Shown one piece after another: positions 41,775 through 50,049 of a DNA stretch of 64,000 nucleotides (positions within the stretch are counted from its first letter, which is position 1; each line of letters opens with the position of its first letter). The stretch covers positions 62,001-126,000 of the forward strand of contig QHUK01000003.1 of the NCBI GenBank assembly GCA_003222085.1, given 5' to 3'. This DNA is from Gemmatimonadota bacterium. GTDB lineage: Bacteria; Gemmatimonadota; Gemmatimonadetes; Gemmatimonadales; GWC2-71-9. The notes under the pieces are model-generated. The model searched no databases. It worked only from the letters and a program-made list of their open reading frames with translations, and was not told where the DNA came from. The translations under genes were made by a program, and so were the position numbers.

Positions 41775-42866
41775 ATGAAGCACACCCCGCTGCACCAGAT
41801 CCACCTCGCGCTCGGCGCCAAGCTGGTGCCGTTCGGCGGCTACGAGATGCCGGTCAGCTATCCGGCGGGGATCGCGGCCGAGCACCGCGCCGTGCGCGAG
41901 CACGTGGGGGTGTTCGACGTCTCGCACATGGGCGAGTTCGAGGTCAGCGGCCCGGACCGGAACGCGTTCGTGCAACGTGTAACGTGTAACGATGTCGGCG
42001 CCCTGAAGCCCGGCCAGGCGCAATACTCGGCTATTCTCACCGACCAGGGCACCTTCGTGGACGATTGTCTGGTGTACCGCTTCGAGGACCGGCTGATGCT
42101 GGTCGTGAACGCGGCCAACATCGCGGCCGACTGGGCGCACATCGTGGCGCAGAAGCGGGGCGCGAACGTGCGGCTGCGCGACATCTCGGACGCCACCGCC
42201 TTGCTCGCCGTGCAGGGCCCGGAGGCCGAGACGCTGGTCGCGCCGCTCACGCCCGTCGGTGTGGCGATGATCCCCTACTATCACTTCGCCGAGGGGAAGG
42301 TGGCGGGCGCGCAGTGCTTCATCTCGCGGACCGGGTACACGGGGGAGGATGGGTTCGAGCTGTACTGTCGCGCGGCGGACGCGGAGACGCTGTGGCACGC
42401 GCTTGTGGGGCCTGGGCGCGCCGAGCCATGCGGGCTCGGGGCACGCGACACGCTGCGGCTCGAGGCGGGCTACCCCCTCTACGGCAGCGACATCGACGCC
42501 GGAGTGACGCCGTACGAGGCGGGACTGGGATGGATCGTGAAGCTCGAGAAGGGAGCCAATTTCACCGGGCTCGCGGCGCTGAAACAGCAGAAGCTCGCGG
42601 GCCTGAAGCGCCGGCTCGTGGGCTTCAAGGTGACCGAGCCGAAAGTCGTCGCCCGGCACGGCTACGGCGTGTACCTGGACGGCCCCCAAGTGGACGTCGT
42701 GCGCAGCGGCACCGTGACGCCGACGGTGAACTGCGCGATCGGGATGACCTATCTCCCCGCCGCCGAGGCCAAGCCGGGCACGGGGTTCACGATCGACGTG
42801 CGCGGCAAGCGGGCGGGGGCGGAGGTCGTGGCGCTCCCCTTCGTGCGCAGGAGAACCAAGAAATAG
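41775..42866 (+). CDS. gcvT: aminomethyltransferase (glycine cleavage T protein)
   Basis: A 363-residue folate enzyme that takes the aminomethyl group from lipoylated H protein and releases ammonia. MKHTPLHQIHLALGAKLVPFGGYEMPV at the N-terminus, FDVSHMGEFEVSG, VTCNDVGALKPGQAQYS, GTFVDDCLVYRF, SRTGYTGEDGFELY, and ARDTLRLEAGYPLYG are diagnostic. VTCND differs from the common VTTND, and the codons there form a heptamer array identical in part to the one at 43388. gcvH and gcvP are not in the window. Confidence 0.95.
   Translation: MKHTPLHQIHLALGAKLVPFGGYEMPVSYPAGIAAEHRAVREHVGVFDVSHMGEFEVSGPDRNAFVQRVTCNDVGALKPGQAQYSAILTDQGTFVDDCLVYRFEDRLMLVVNAANIAADWAHIVAQKRGANVRLRDISDATALLAVQGPEAETLVAPLTPVGVAMIPYYHFAEGKVAGAQCFISRTGYTGEDGFELYCRAADAETLWHALVGPGRAEPCGLGARDTLRLEAGYPLYGSDIDAGVTPYEAGLGWIVKLEKGANFTGLAALKQQKLAGLKRRLVGFKVTEPKVVARHGYGVYLDGPQVDVVRSGTVTPTVNCAIGMTYLPAAEAKPGTGFTIDVRGKRAGAEVVALPFVRRRTKK
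41971..41991 (+). repeat. three TGCAACG/TGTAACG heptamers inside gcvT
   Basis: TGCAACG TGTAACG TGTAACG encodes part of the conserved QRVTCND core. The first 16 bases are identical to the intergenic array at 43388. Confidence 0.65.
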
Positions 42867-42871
42867 TTGAG

Positions 42872-42898
42872 GGAGGTTGGAGGAGGTTGGAGGAGGTT
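42872..42898 (+). promoter_or_regulatory. three GGAGGTT units at exact 10-base period, ribosome site of mogA
   Basis: GGAGGTT at 42872, 42882 and 42892; the last ends two bases before the mogA ATG. The three units together offer Shine-Dalgarno cores 3, 13 and 23 bases from the start codon. Same unit as the array before aroC. Confidence 0.75.
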
Positions 42899-42899
42899 G

Positions 42900-43382
42900 A
42901 TGCGGATCGGGATTCTGACAGTCAGTGACCTTGGTGCCTTGGGGCAGCGGGCCGACACGTCCGGCGACGCGATCGTCGAGTGGGCGGGAAGCCACGGCTA
43001 CGAAGTGGTGGTGCGGAGCGTGGTGCCCGACGAGACCGACCGGATCGCGGGGAAGCTCGCGCGCTGGGCGGACTCCGGTGAGGTGGACGTGATCCTCACG
43101 ACGGGGGGCACCGGGCTCACCGAGCGCGACGTGACGCCGGAGGCGACGGAGGCGGTGGTGGACCGGCTCGCGCCCGGGATCGCCGAGGCGCTGCGTGGCG
43201 CCGCCGCGCCCAAGTTCCCGCACGCCTGGCTCTCGCGGGGCGTGGCGGGCACTCGAGGGAAAACGCTGATCGTGAATCTCCCCGGCTCCCCCGGTGGCGT
43301 GACCGACGGGCTCGCCGTGCTGGAGGACCTGCTCGACCACGCGGTGGAGCTGGTGACAGGGGAACGGACGTCGCATGAGTAA
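42900..43382 (+). CDS. mogA: molybdopterin adenylyltransferase-type protein (MogA/MoaB family)
   Basis: A 160-residue protein of the MoCF_biosynth family. [10 protein letters not shown] at the N-terminus, VVPDE, the substrate-binding [17 protein letters not shown], and [20 protein letters not shown] at the C-terminus. It adenylates molybdopterin before metal insertion (MogA) or has the related MoaB role; the two cannot be told apart here. The ATG at 42900 is preferred to the track start at 42867, which would translate the repeat array as [11 protein letters not shown]. Confidence 0.88.
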   Translation: MRIGILTVSDLGALGQRADTSGDAIVEWAGSHGYEVVVRSVVPDETDRIAGKLARWADSGEVDVILTTGGTGLTERDVTPEATEAVVDRLAPGIAEALRGAAAPKFPHAWLSRGVAGTRGKTLIVNLPGSPGGVTDGLAVLEDLLDHAVELVTGERTSHE

Positions 43383-43387
43383 CCCCA

Positions 43388-43415
43388 TGCAACGTGTAAC
43401 GTGCAACGTGCAACG
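43388..43415 (+). repeat. four TGCAACG/TGTAACG heptamers abutting a regulator start codon
   Basis: TGCAACG TGTAACG TGCAACG TGCAACG, then GGCTC and the ATG at 43421. The array fills the place where a ribosome-binding site should be, and no other Shine-Dalgarno sequence is visible, so it may limit translation of the regulator. Confidence 0.75.
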
Positions 43416-43420
43416 GGCTC

Positions 43421-44944
<1,524 letters not shown>

Positions 44945-44981
44945 ATCACGCTCCACCAAAGGGTTGTCGTCCGTGCCGCTA

Positions 44982-45010
44982 TTGACAGGCAGTGCCGCGG
45001 CGTCCATGTT
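44982..45010 (+). promoter_or_regulatory. possible sigma-70 promoter of the iron-sulphur diguanylate cyclase gene
   Basis: A perfect TTGACA (44982-44987) is followed after 17 bases by CATGTT (three of six matches). If used, transcription starts near 45017, downstream of the GTG at 44992, which supports the later start at 45064. Confidence 0.4.
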
Positions 45011-45063
45011 ACGGCGCCCTTGCCACTCGTTCGGAGAGCCGCAACGCCCCGGCCGGCTGTCCC

Positions 45064-46764
45064 GTGGACTTTAAGATCAAACCCGACTCGTGCGTCGCCT
45101 GCATGGCCTGCGTACGAGTGTGTCCCGCCGATGCGGTGGCGGTCGAAGGCGCGATCGTGCGGATCGTGGACGAGGCGTGCACGCGCTGCGGGCTGTGCCT
45201 GCCGGCGTGCCCGCACGACGCGATCGAGGCGCTGGGCGACGTGTCGCGCGCGCTCGAGCTGGCGCAGGCGGGCCGGGCGGCGCTGATCCTCTCGGTCGAG
45301 TGCGCCGTCCACTTCTATCCCGCGACTCCCAATCAGGTGGTGAACGCCTGCTACGCGGCGGGATTCCGCTCGGTGCATCGCGGCGTGCTGGGCGACGAGC
45401 TGGTGGCGCACGAATACCTGGCGCTCTGGGCCGATGGCGACTGGGGCACGATGATCCGCAGCACCTGCCCCGTCATCGTGGAGACGGTGCGGACGCAATA
45501 CCCCGAGCTGATCCCCTACCTGGCGCCGGTGGCGACGCCGATCGCCGCCGAGGCGCGCTACCTGAAGCGGTTGTACGGAGCGGGCACGCCGATCGTGTAC
45601 GCCGGCGTGTGCCTCACGGAGGGCGGGCCGGACGTGGACGCGGCGATCACGTTCGAGGACCTGGAGGACGTGTTCCGGCGGCGCGGGGTCGTGGTCGCCA
45701 AGCAGGACGAGTACTTCACCCGCGTGCCGGAGGAGCGGCGACGGCACCTGAGCATGGCGGGCGGGTTGCCGCTCGAGGTGTTGCTCGAGGAGACGCAGGC
45801 GAGCCGCCGGTTCCGGAAGGTCCGCGGGCTCGGCGGCCTCGGGGCGATCGCGCGCGCGGTGGCGGTCGATCGCCTGGACCTGGGCTTCGTGGACATCCTG
45901 CCGTGCGAGGGGTGTCTCGACCACCCGCTGCTCGGACCGCGGGACGAGCTGTTCCGGCGGCGCGAGATCGTGGGGGCGACGGAGCCGGCGCGGTCGCGCG
46001 CGCCCGTCGTGGAGGAGGCGGTGGCGCGCGGGGTGCAGATCGCCGAGGCGTTCCCGATCTCCAGGAACGGCCACCGGCCGCAGGCGGAAGACGTCGACGC
46101 CATTCTGAAGGAGATCGGCCTCGCCCCGAACGGGAAGCCGTGGGATTGCGGCGCGTGCGGGTACCCGACGTGCCGGATGTTCGCGAACGCCGCGGCGCTG
46201 GGGCGGACCACGCTGCGGTCGTGCCCCCCCTACCTCGACAAGCAGGCCCGGCTGGCGCAGCTTCAAGCGGCCGTGGACGGGCTCACCGGGCTCGCCACGT
46301 ACCGGGTGTTGCGTGACCGCCTCGCCTCGGAGATGGCCCGGAGCGACCGCACCGGGGATCCCTTCGCGGTGCTGTTCGTGGACCTGGACAACTTCAAGAA
46401 GGTGAACGACGAGTTCGGCCACGAGGCGGGGAACGAGGTGCTGCGCGGGGCGGCGCGGGAGTGCGGGGCGCACATCCGCTCGACCGACTTGGCGGCGCGC
46501 TACGGGGGCGACGAGTTCGTGCTGGTGCTGGTGCGCACCCGGGTGGAGGGGGCGCTCGGCGTGGCGGACAAGGTGCGGGCCACCGTCGAGGGCATGGGAC
46601 GGACCCTGGGTTACCCTGAGGGGCTGGTGACGGTGAGCGTCGGGGTGGCGGAGTTCGTGCCGGGCCGGGGTCCTGAGACGGAAGACGTGCTGGTGGCGGC
46701 CGACCGGGCGCTCTACCGCGCCAAGGCCGCGGGGCGAAACCAGGTGGCGACGGGAGACCGCTGA
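45064..46764 (+). CDS. iron-sulphur / [FeFe]-hydrogenase-like sensor fused to GGDEF diguanylate cyclase
   Basis: 566 residues from GTG 45064 (the track start 44992 adds 24). Residues 10-49 are a 2x[4Fe-4S] ferredoxin domain: C10..C13..C16...C20P and C39..C42..C45...C49P. Residues 60-330 resemble the large-subunit C-terminal domain of [FeFe]-hydrogenases, keeping single cysteines where the H-cluster loops are (STCP C135, GVC C183, PCEGC C281/C284), but without the TSCCP and full L3 motifs of real hydrogenases. Residues 362-387 (CGACGYPTC...C) are a further [4Fe-4S] domain. Residues 405-560 are a GGDEF domain with RYGGDEF intact and an RxxD product-inhibition site (RSTD). It should make cyclic di-GMP in response to redox, iron or a gas. 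A gene of unknown function follows after two bases. Confidence 0.88.
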   Translation: MDFKIKPDSCVACMACVRVCPADAVAVEGAIVRIVDEACTRCGLCLPACPHDAIEALGDVSRALELAQAGRAALILSVECAVHFYPATPNQVVNACYAAGFRSVHRGVLGDELVAHEYLALWADGDWGTMIRSTCPVIVETVRTQYPELIPYLAPVATPIAAEARYLKRLYGAGTPIVYAGVCLTEGGPDVDAAITFEDLEDVFRRRGVVVAKQDEYFTRVPEERRRHLSMAGGLPLEVLLEETQASRRFRKVRGLGGLGAIARAVAVDRLDLGFVDILPCEGCLDHPLLGPRDELFRRREIVGATEPARSRAPVVEEAVARGVQIAEAFPISRNGHRPQAEDVDAILKEIGLAPNGKPWDCGACGYPTCRMFANAAALGRTTLRSCPPYLDKQARLAQLQAAVDGLTGLATYRVLRDRLASEMARSDRTGDPFAVLFVDLDNFKKVNDEFGHEAGNEVLRGAARECGAHIRSTDLAARYGGDEFVLVLVRTRVEGALGVADKVRATVEGMGRTLGYPEGLVTVSVGVAEFVPGRGPETEDVLVAADRALYRAKAAGRNQVATGDR

Positions 46765-46766
46765 GC

Positions 46767-47501
46767 GTGACACCTTCCGATTCCGAAAGCGCGGAGGAGC
46801 GCGAGCCGCTGCCCCTGACGCCGCCTCCCCAGGCGCCCGATCCGTGGGGGGTGAAGCGCGCCGAGAACCTGATCTCGAGCCTCACGGGGGTGCTGTCGGC
46901 CCGGGTGGTGGTGACCCCGCTGGGCGAGGTGAGCGAGATCCACGTGCTCACCAGCAATGACCAGCAGGCGAAGCAGGTGGTCCGCAACATCGAGTCGGCG
47001 CTGATGGCGCAGCTCGGCCTGAAGATCGACCACCGCAAGATCAGCGTGGCGCAGACCGCCGACGTGCGGCCGATCGAGCAGATGCAGGAGGAGGCGGTGC
47101 GCACCCGCGCCAAGAAGCGGGTGGTGATCTTCCAGGGCATCGAGGTGCGGCCTTCGGAGCGGCCGCAGCGGGTGATCGTGCGGGTGAAGCTGTCCTTCGA
47201 GGGGAAGGAGGCGGAGGCGGAGGAGCAGGGGACCGACACGGTGCGGAACCGGGTGGAGGCGGCGGCGCGGGCGGCGTCGTTGTGCCTGGACGAGCTGCTG
47301 GCGGACAACTCGGTGGCGCTCGAGGGCGCTACGATCATCGACGCGTTCGACCGCAGGTTCGTGTTCGTCGCCGTGCACGGGCTGGGAGGGCGGGAGGCGC
47401 AGCTGCTCACGGGGACGTGCGAGATCAGGGAAAGCACCGAGCGGAGCGCGGTGCTGGCGGTGCTGGATGCAACCAACCGATGGACTGACGCACGGCGGTA
47501 A
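46767..47501 (+). CDS. conserved-looking protein of unknown function, coupled to the diguanylate cyclase
   Basis: A 244-residue soluble protein, GTG start two bases after the preceding stop. It has a proline-rich acidic N-terminus (EEREPLPLTPPPQAPDP), then a compact domain with VKRAENLISSLTGVLSARVVV and HVLTSNDQQAKQVVRNIESALMAQLGLKIDHRKISVAQ, then a basic linker and a second alpha/beta domain (RVIVRVKLSFEGKEAEAEEQGTDTVRNRVEAAARAA). There are no cysteine clusters and no membrane segments. I do not recognise the family. Its tight spacing suggests it works with, or is made at the same time as, the sensor cyclase. Confidence 0.75.
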   Translation: MTPSDSESAEEREPLPLTPPPQAPDPWGVKRAENLISSLTGVLSARVVVTPLGEVSEIHVLTSNDQQAKQVVRNIESALMAQLGLKIDHRKISVAQTADVRPIEQMQEEAVRTRAKKRVVIFQGIEVRPSERPQRVIVRVKLSFEGKEAEAEEQGTDTVRNRVEAAARAASLCLDELLADNSVALEGATIIDAFDRRFVFVAVHGLGGREAQLLTGTCEIRESTERSAVLAVLDATNRWTDARR

Positions 47502-47636
47502 GACGTCGCTGACGCGGCAGTGACGTTCCTTCCAAGATATTGTAAATCAATAGTTTAGACAGCACACAAATCTGGTGTTGCACGCAGTCCACAAACCCCC
47601 TTGCGCACTTCCCATTTTCGCGTTATTTGGGGTTCT

Positions 47637-48236
47637 GTGAGTTTGCCAAAGCACAAGCGATACTGGGGTACGCAGCGCGTGGCGCGCGTCTGTCAGGTCT
47701 CCCCCGCGACGGTAGCGAACTGGATTGACCAGGGGCTGCTGAAGGGGCACAAGACACCGACGGGGCGGCGGCGTGTGGAGGCGGAGGACTTGACGGCGTT
47801 TTTGCGGTCGCACGAGATGTCGGTGCCGCCCGAGCTCGAGGGGGGGAACGGGCACGACGTGGTGGTGGTGGTGGACGACGATCCGGGCTACCTGAAGGCG
47901 CTGGTGCTGACGATCGAGCGGTCGGATTTGGATGTGGAGGTGGTGGAGGCGGCGACGGGGGTGGACGCGCTGCTCGAGATCGGGCGGGTGCAGCCGTCGC
48001 TGATCGTGCTGGATTACAGTCTGCCCGACCTGAACGCGCCGGAGGTGATCCGGCGGCTGCTCGAGCCGGGGCGGCGGCTGGACGCCGAGGTGATGGTGGT
48101 GACGGGGGGGATGCCGGATCAGGCGGCGGTGGCGCTGCGGCAGATGGGGGTGAAGGTGATTCTGAACAAGGCGGCGGGGATGCCGGCGGTGGTGGAGGCG
48201 ATGGGGGAGGCGTTGCGGCGGCGCAAGGCGGCGTAG
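47637..48236 (+). CDS. HTH-receiver protein with inverted domain order
   Basis: 199 residues from a GTG (TTG 47601 is a longer, less likely start). Residues 8-60 are a MerR/excisionase-type winged HTH (YWGTQRVARVCQVSPATVANWIDQGLLKGHKTPTGRRR). Residues 75-195 are a complete receiver domain: VVVDDDPG, phosphoacceptor D126 in IVLDYSLPD, VVTGG, and K in ILNKAA. Usual response regulators have the receiver first. No kinase lies nearby. It sits alone between AT-rich spacers, upstream of the HD-GYP gene, and may regulate it or the cyclase unit. Confidence 0.85.
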   Translation: MSLPKHKRYWGTQRVARVCQVSPATVANWIDQGLLKGHKTPTGRRRVEAEDLTAFLRSHEMSVPPELEGGNGHDVVVVVDDDPGYLKALVLTIERSDLDVEVVEAATGVDALLEIGRVQPSLIVLDYSLPDLNAPEVIRRLLEPGRRLDAEVMVVTGGMPDQAAVALRQMGVKVILNKAAGMPAVVEAMGEALRRRKAA

Positions 48237-48577
48237 GCTACACAACGGATTGAAGGGTTTTTGGGTTGCGCCGGGCCAATCGAAAGCCGGCGAGCCACAT
48301 AGAGACAATTCGAAAAAAGGGGCCCCTGGTCACCGCTACCAAAGAGCGGAGCTGAGCGAAAAGTGTACGAGCGGAGCGTTCGGGTACGCCATAGCGAGGC
48401 GTGCCACTCCTAGCGGTCGAGGATGACTCGCAGTAACTCGAAGGGGGTGACGCTCAATGTTGCATGCGCTCGCATTTCTTTTTGCGGCTGTCGCGAAGTT
48501 GGTTGTCGCGAATGGCACAGTGTCGTGGTAGTGACCTATGGGGCCCTTTCCCTACTTACCTAACAGCAAATCTGGGG
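48237..48577. other. 341-base non-coding region upstream of the HD-GYP gene
   Basis: No ORF that I trust. It contains GCGCCGG...CCGGCGA (six-base-pair stem around CCAATCGAAAG), GGGGCCCC, a repeated GAGCGGAGC, and two direct copies of TGTCGCGAA. The base composition drops towards that of the HD-GYP gene. It could be a structured leader, but it does not match a cyclic di-GMP riboswitch that I can recognise. Confidence 0.4.
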
Positions 48578-49939
48578 ATGACCGAACCGCTTAGACGGAA
48601 GCTGCAGCAAGCGCTGATCTACACCTACATCAGCGCTGTATCGGCTGCCACACTGTGGGTGCTGGCATTCCGAGAGTGGGATATCCCCGCGCCGTTCCCG
48701 TCCAAGTTCTGGAATGCCATCGCTGCATTTGTAATTCTCGGGATCGTAAGCGAATCATTCTCGTTCACGATCCCCGTAGCGAACGTACGGACCTCGGTGT
48801 CCTTCGTTCCCTTCATTGCATCGGTCGCCCTTTTTCAACATCCCTGGCCTATGTTGATCGGGGGACTCACAGCGTTAGTCGCTGACACTTTCGTTCGCCA
48901 CAAGCCGCTGATTCGCGTTTGGTTTAACACGGCCCAGTTCATGCTCGCCTCGGGCCTTTGCGCTTGGGTGTATACCGCTCTAGGTGGGTCGGTCAGCTTG
49001 GAGAGGTTCAGCTTCTTCCCGCTCCCCTTCGCCTGTCTCGTCATAGTTTACTTCCTGGTCAATCACGGTAGCGTGGCGTTGGCGGTCTCCCTCAGCACCG
49101 GCGTGTCGGTCCGCGAGGCTTGGGACAGAATTGGCAAGGACGCCCTTGCAACTGACCTTTTGTCTAGTACGCTGGCCGTTTTGCTGGTCTTCCTCTATGT
49201 AAAGCTGCAGTTACTCGGATTGGCGATCCTCGTATTCCCGCTGTTTCTCGTGCGCCAATTGTACCAGATGAACTTTCGGATGCAGCTTGAATTGGAGGAG
49301 AAGCTTGAGTTGATGGTTAAAGCTATGGAAGCTAGAGATCCCTATACGTCAGGTCATTCCCTCAGGGTCTCCGAGTACGCTCTTGCCATAGCGCGCGAAT
49401 TGCGACTGTCGGCGAATGACGTGGATGAGATCAAACGCGCCGCGCTCCTACATGATGTTGGCAAGATCTATGAAGAGTTCGCACCGCTGCTACGCAAAGA
49501 GGGCAAACTGACTCCTGAAGAGCGGATGACGATGCGAACTCACGTAATCCGAAGTGCGCAGCTCGTCGAGACTGCGACCCGACTTCGTGGATCGGTCCAG
49601 GCCATGATTCGGCACCATCACGAGAATTTTGACGGATCGGGGTACCCCGACGGCTTGACAAGCAACGATATACCCATGGGCGCGCGCATCATCATGATCG
49701 CTGACACTATTGATGCAATGACAACTGATCGGCCATACCGCCGCGCCATGAGTCTATCCCGTGCGATAGAGGAGTTAGAAGCGTTCGCAGGGCGTCAGTT
49801 CGACCCGCAGCTCGTAAAACTAGTTTCCAAATCCGCGAGCATCCGTAGGCTGGTTGGAGGGGATCGCAGCGCGCCTGAGCCCTCCGCCGAGACTCCCCGA
49901 GTGCCGAGGCCGGCCTGGGCCCACCGAATCGCCCACTGA
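48578..49939 (+). CDS. membrane-bound HD-GYP cyclic di-GMP phosphodiesterase
   Basis: 453 residues from the ATG in TGGGGATG; the track start 48464 adds an implausible basic stretch. The first 240 residues carry about seven hydrophobic helices, an MHYT/MASE-like membrane sensor of unknown ligand. A helical linker (LELEEKLELMVKAMEARDPYTSGHS) leads to the HD-GYP domain: H and HD in LLHDVGKI, HHHENFDGSGYPDGL (the GYP motif), and IADTIDAMTTDRPYR. All metal ligands appear present, so it should cleave cyclic di-GMP to GMP. GC content (about 45-55% locally) is well below the rest of the window, suggesting recent acquisition. Confidence 0.9.
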   Translation: MTEPLRRKLQQALIYTYISAVSAATLWVLAFREWDIPAPFPSKFWNAIAAFVILGIVSESFSFTIPVANVRTSVSFVPFIASVALFQHPWPMLIGGLTALVADTFVRHKPLIRVWFNTAQFMLASGLCAWVYTALGGSVSLERFSFFPLPFACLVIVYFLVNHGSVALAVSLSTGVSVREAWDRIGKDALATDLLSSTLAVLLVFLYVKLQLLGLAILVFPLFLVRQLYQMNFRMQLELEEKLELMVKAMEARDPYTSGHSLRVSEYALAIARELRLSANDVDEIKRAALLHDVGKIYEEFAPLLRKEGKLTPEERMTMRTHVIRSAQLVETATRLRGSVQAMIRHHHENFDGSGYPDGLTSNDIPMGARIIMIADTIDAMTTDRPYRRAMSLSRAIEELEAFAGRQFDPQLVKLVSKSASIRRLVGGDRSAPEPSAETPRVPRPAWAHRIAH

Positions 49940-50049
49940 GCGTCAGGTCGTATCCGCGCGTATGCACGTGCCACGAGACTAGCTTCCCGAGGTCAGCCAA
50001 TGTCGTTCGATGCCCGCATCGTCGGCGGGGCGGATACTAGTGCCCCGAT

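Noticed and set aside
42867-42899. N-terminal extension of mogA ([11 protein letters not shown])
   Set aside because: It translates the GGAGGTT array; the family start [10 protein letters not shown] is at the ATG at 42900.
41145-43406. 753-residue ORF on the minus strand
   Set aside because: Antisense to argF, gcvT and mogA, each of which is supported by family motifs.
45064-46764. Reading this gene as a true [FeFe]-hydrogenase
   Set aside because: The TSCCP motif and the CxxxC of the third loop are missing, and no HydEFG maturase genes are present in the window. It is treated as a hydrogenase-fold sensor.
48237-48577. Cyclic di-GMP riboswitch
   Set aside because: I could not find the conserved GEMM core or tetraloop receptor; only generic stems are present.
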